10,482 nt of DNA from Auxenochlorella pyrenoidosa (Eukaryota; Chlorophyta; Trebouxiophyceae; Chlorellales; Chlorellaceae). Positions 8,495-10,482 of this stretch are shown piece after piece. Each line of letters begins with the position of its first letter. Positions within the stretch are counted from its first letter, which is position 1. The notes below the pieces were generated by a model that ran no database searches, was not told where the DNA came from, and saw only the letters and a program-made list of their open reading frames with translations. The stretch lies in assembly GCA_001430745.1 (NCBI GenBank), contig KQ482018.1, positions 320,141 to 330,622 on the forward strand, in the 5' to 3' direction. Made by a program: the position numbers and the translations under genes.

Positions 8495-10482
8495 GTGCAG
8501 CCGGGTGCCGCGCTGCCGCCCCTGCCGCAATTGCAGGATTCGCCGGCCCCGGCCGGGGCAGCAGTGCGGTTTGCTGCAGCGCCGCAGAGGCCAGCAGCGC
8601 CACCGCAGCCACTTCTGGAGAGGCAGGCGCAGCAGCAGGCGCAGCAGGCACAGCAGGCACAGCAGCAGCAGCACGAGCCGCAGGTGCAGCAGCAACAGCA
8701 ACAGCAACAGCAGCAGGAGCCGCAGGAGCCGCAGGCGCAGCAGCAGGAGCAACAGCAGCCGGCACAGGCGCCGCAGCCGGGAGGTGAGCGGGAGGCCCCG
8801 CCGCCCTCGCCACCGGCGCCCACGCCGCATGCGTCAGAGGAGGGCCAGCAGCACTTGCCGCCACCAGAGCAAGTGCAGGGGCAGGGCGCTGTGTTGCAGC
8901 CGCTGGCAGCACCTCCAGAAAGCCCTGGGGCCGGCAACAACCAGCGAGAAGCGGCTGCATGCGGCCCTGCTGCAGCCGCACTTGGCGACGACGCCGTTGG
9001 CACTGGCAGCGGCGATCTGGGCACAGGCGGTGCACCGCAGCAGCCTGCCGAGCCGCCCACAGGCGCCAGCGTGTGGCACTGGCGCGTGCTGCCCGCGTCA
9101 GCCTTCCTGGTTTGCGGCAGAATGGGCTTCAGTAGTGAGTTGGGGGCACGGCGAGGGGCTGCTGTGGGCGCTGGCTGCGCCTGCTTCCTTCCGCCCGGCA
9201 TTCAGCTGGCTCCAGGCATGTAAGCTGGGAATTGCGCAGGGCACTCTGCCGCGAGGCAAGGGCGCCACTCCCTTCCTGGGGCCTGCTCCCGCTGCAGGGG
9301 CGCTGTTTGAAGCCCTGGCGGGGCGCCCTCTCAGGGGGCCCTTGGACACGCTAGAGTGCCTGGAAGACGCGACGGGTCGGGCCCTCACCTTGCGCGTAGG
9401 GCTTGATCCCTCTGCCGGGAGCGGCTACGTGCGGGTGCGGGCAGAGCTCTTTTGCAGACTGCTGCGCGCGCTTTGATCTTCCAAAGCTGGCCTGGCCTTG
9501 CAAAGCGTCTGGTGCACTTGCAGCATGCACGTAAGAGTGCGGCACGCTCGGACCCCCACCCCCGCCCCGCTTTGCACATTCTGTCCCCCTCCCTGCGAAG
9601 ACCTGGCAGGCCCCCCCCACCCCACCCCACCCCCAGTCCCCCCACCCCCCCTTTCACGCCCAAACCTGCCCCCCTGCTGAGCCCCACCCTGCAGAGGTCT
9701 GGAGGCTTCGGGGAGTTTCTGGAGCGCAGCGGCTGCCAGCCCGGGGACCTTCTGGCCCTGAAGCGCAGCGGGCACAGCGTGCTACTCCGCCGCATAACTG
9801 CAGCAGAGGCCCGGGCATTCATGCAGGCCAACCCCCAGGGGGTGCCGCCGCGGGCGCGGCGGCCTCGCAGGCAGCAGGCAGAGCGCAAGCCAGCAAGCGA
9901 GGCGGAGCAGGGGAGGGGGAAGGCGCGGCAGTCGGGGGACGGACAGCAGGCCAGGCTGCCCCGACTGCGCCCCCGGGCAAACCCAGAAGCCAAGGTAGAG
10001 GGGAACGAGGAAGACACAGGAAGGCACAGGCAGCAGCGGCAGGAGCGGCGCCAGGGACGGGGAGAGCAGCAGTCCCAAGAGCAGATCCCGCAGCGCAAGC
10101 GGCATGCAGAGGAGCGGGGGCGGCAGGGCAATGGGCAGCCCAAGCGGCGGCAGCCTGCCAGCGCTTCCCCGCCCCCGCGCCAGCAGAAGCAGCAGGAGCA
10201 GCAGCAGGCGCCGCAGCCGCCGTCGCAGGCGCAGCAGGGGCAGGCAGAGGAGCGAGCGCTGCTGGTCAAAGATCTAGGGTTCGTGCCGGTCGCGTCCCTC
10301 AGCGTGCTGCGAGCACTGGCAGCAGGTGCTGCACCACGTGAGGACCCGCGCCACAGAGGGAAGCTCCTGGGCCGCCGAGGTGAGAGGCTGCCTGCCTGCC
10401 CACACCCCCTCTGGTAGCACTGCCTGCCCACCCCGCCCGGTTGGCGATGCCTGGAGGCAACAGCTGTACCAGCACAGCCCCC
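8132..10482 (+). CDS. Putative B3-domain DNA-binding protein, Gln-rich, 3' partial
   Basis: The first in-frame ATG is at 8132 in good context (GGCAATGGCC). Exons 8132-9134, 9298-9434 and 9695-10379 give about 608 residues, with a donor at 10380 leading off the window. Residues 1-312 are low-complexity, rich in Gln, Ala and Pro. Residues ~315-414 match the B3 pattern: HWRVLPASAF, GRMGFSRALF, LEDATGRALTLRV, GYV, GGFGEFLERSGCQPGDLLAL and LLRRI. These follow the B3 order of VL..S, RL.IP, (F/L)ED..G..W.FR, YVL..GW..F and L..GD. The canonical Trp residues are replaced by Leu and Phe, so it is divergent. An Arg/Gln-rich tail with basic clusters (RARRPRRQQAERK, PQRKRHAEERGRQ) suggests nuclear import. 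B3 domains bind DNA in plants and green algae; the target here is unknown. A TAC|GTGCGG donor six bases earlier is equally possible. Confidence 0.65.
8468..8494 (+). repeat. (CAG)9 glutamine microsatellite
   Basis: Nine uninterrupted CAG codons encode nine Gln within the low-complexity N-terminal part of the B3 protein. A pure triplet run is prone to length change between strains. Confidence 0.95.
8687..8716 (+). repeat. CAG/CAA glutamine repeat
   Basis: Ten Gln codons run in a row, with three CAA interruptions. This lies in a wider Gln-rich stretch (about 8620-8780) that includes repeated CAGGCGCAGCAG and GAGCCGCAG units. Confidence 0.9.
9531..9694 (+). other. Intron 3' part with a strong alternative donor and C-rich tract
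   Basis: GTAAGAG at 9531 is the best-looking donor in this gene. The bases that follow are pyrimidine-rich (runs of C and CCCCA at 9611-9652) and end in CCCTGCAG at 9694. In the preferred model the intron starts at 9435, so 9531 lies inside it. Using 9531 instead would extend exon 2 through an in-frame TGA at 9474-9476. Confidence 0.45.

Noticed and set aside
8094..9201. Long minus-strand frames opposite the Gln-rich exon, including a Cys/Gly-rich one
   Set aside because: CAG repeats read in reverse give poly-Leu, poly-Ala or poly-Cys frames without stops; the plus strand carries the B3 gene.
9385..10431. 348-codon minus-strand frame
   Set aside because: It runs antisense across B3 exons and a C-rich intron, is Arg/Ser/Cys-rich low complexity and shows no family resemblance.

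Overview
The window looks like nuclear DNA of a green alga, probably a Chlorella-like trebouxiophyte or close chlorophyte (inference). It is very GC-rich, with a GC-poorer divergent intergenic stretch. Genes are split by short introns of roughly 90-390 bases whose boundaries keep frame exactly. CAG-coded glutamine runs, alanine-rich linkers and a Ser-Pro/poly-Pro cell-wall-type domain are present. Bacterial-style annotation would misread it, because most long open frames here are antisense or intronic shadows of GC-rich DNA.

Four genes can be modelled. (1) Minus strand, 3328 to the left edge: ten exons encoding a secreted protein with a signal peptide, six NHL repeats (enough for one closed six-bladed beta-propeller) and a hydroxyproline-rich-glycoprotein type tail that runs off the window. 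(2) Plus strand, 4145-4819: four exons encoding a protein of about 102 residues with one long membrane segment and a charged tail. (3) Minus strand, 7605 to about 4748: an unrecognised gene with an organelle-type N-terminus, Ala/Pro-rich linkers and a Gln/Glu/Lys-rich coiled-coil C-terminus. One of its splice junctions is unresolved. (4) Plus strand, 8132 to the right edge: a protein with a long Gln-rich N-terminus, a B3-type DNA-binding domain assembled from three exons, and an Arg-rich tail; it continues past the window.

Layout: genes 1 and 2 diverge from an 816-base intergenic region carrying a TGACGTCA box. Genes 2 and 3 converge and their coding ends overlap. Genes 3 and 4 diverge from a 526-base region. 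Nothing shows that the four genes share a pathway: one product is predicted extracellular, one membrane-bound, one nuclear and one of unknown location.

The most unusual features are the six-blade propeller fused to a proline-rich stalk, up to three GC-AG introns in two adjacent genes, the divergent B3 protein with a strong competing splice donor, and the tail-to-tail overlap that can close on a single CTAG. I saw no mobile element, CRISPR array, tRNA, rRNA or viral gene.
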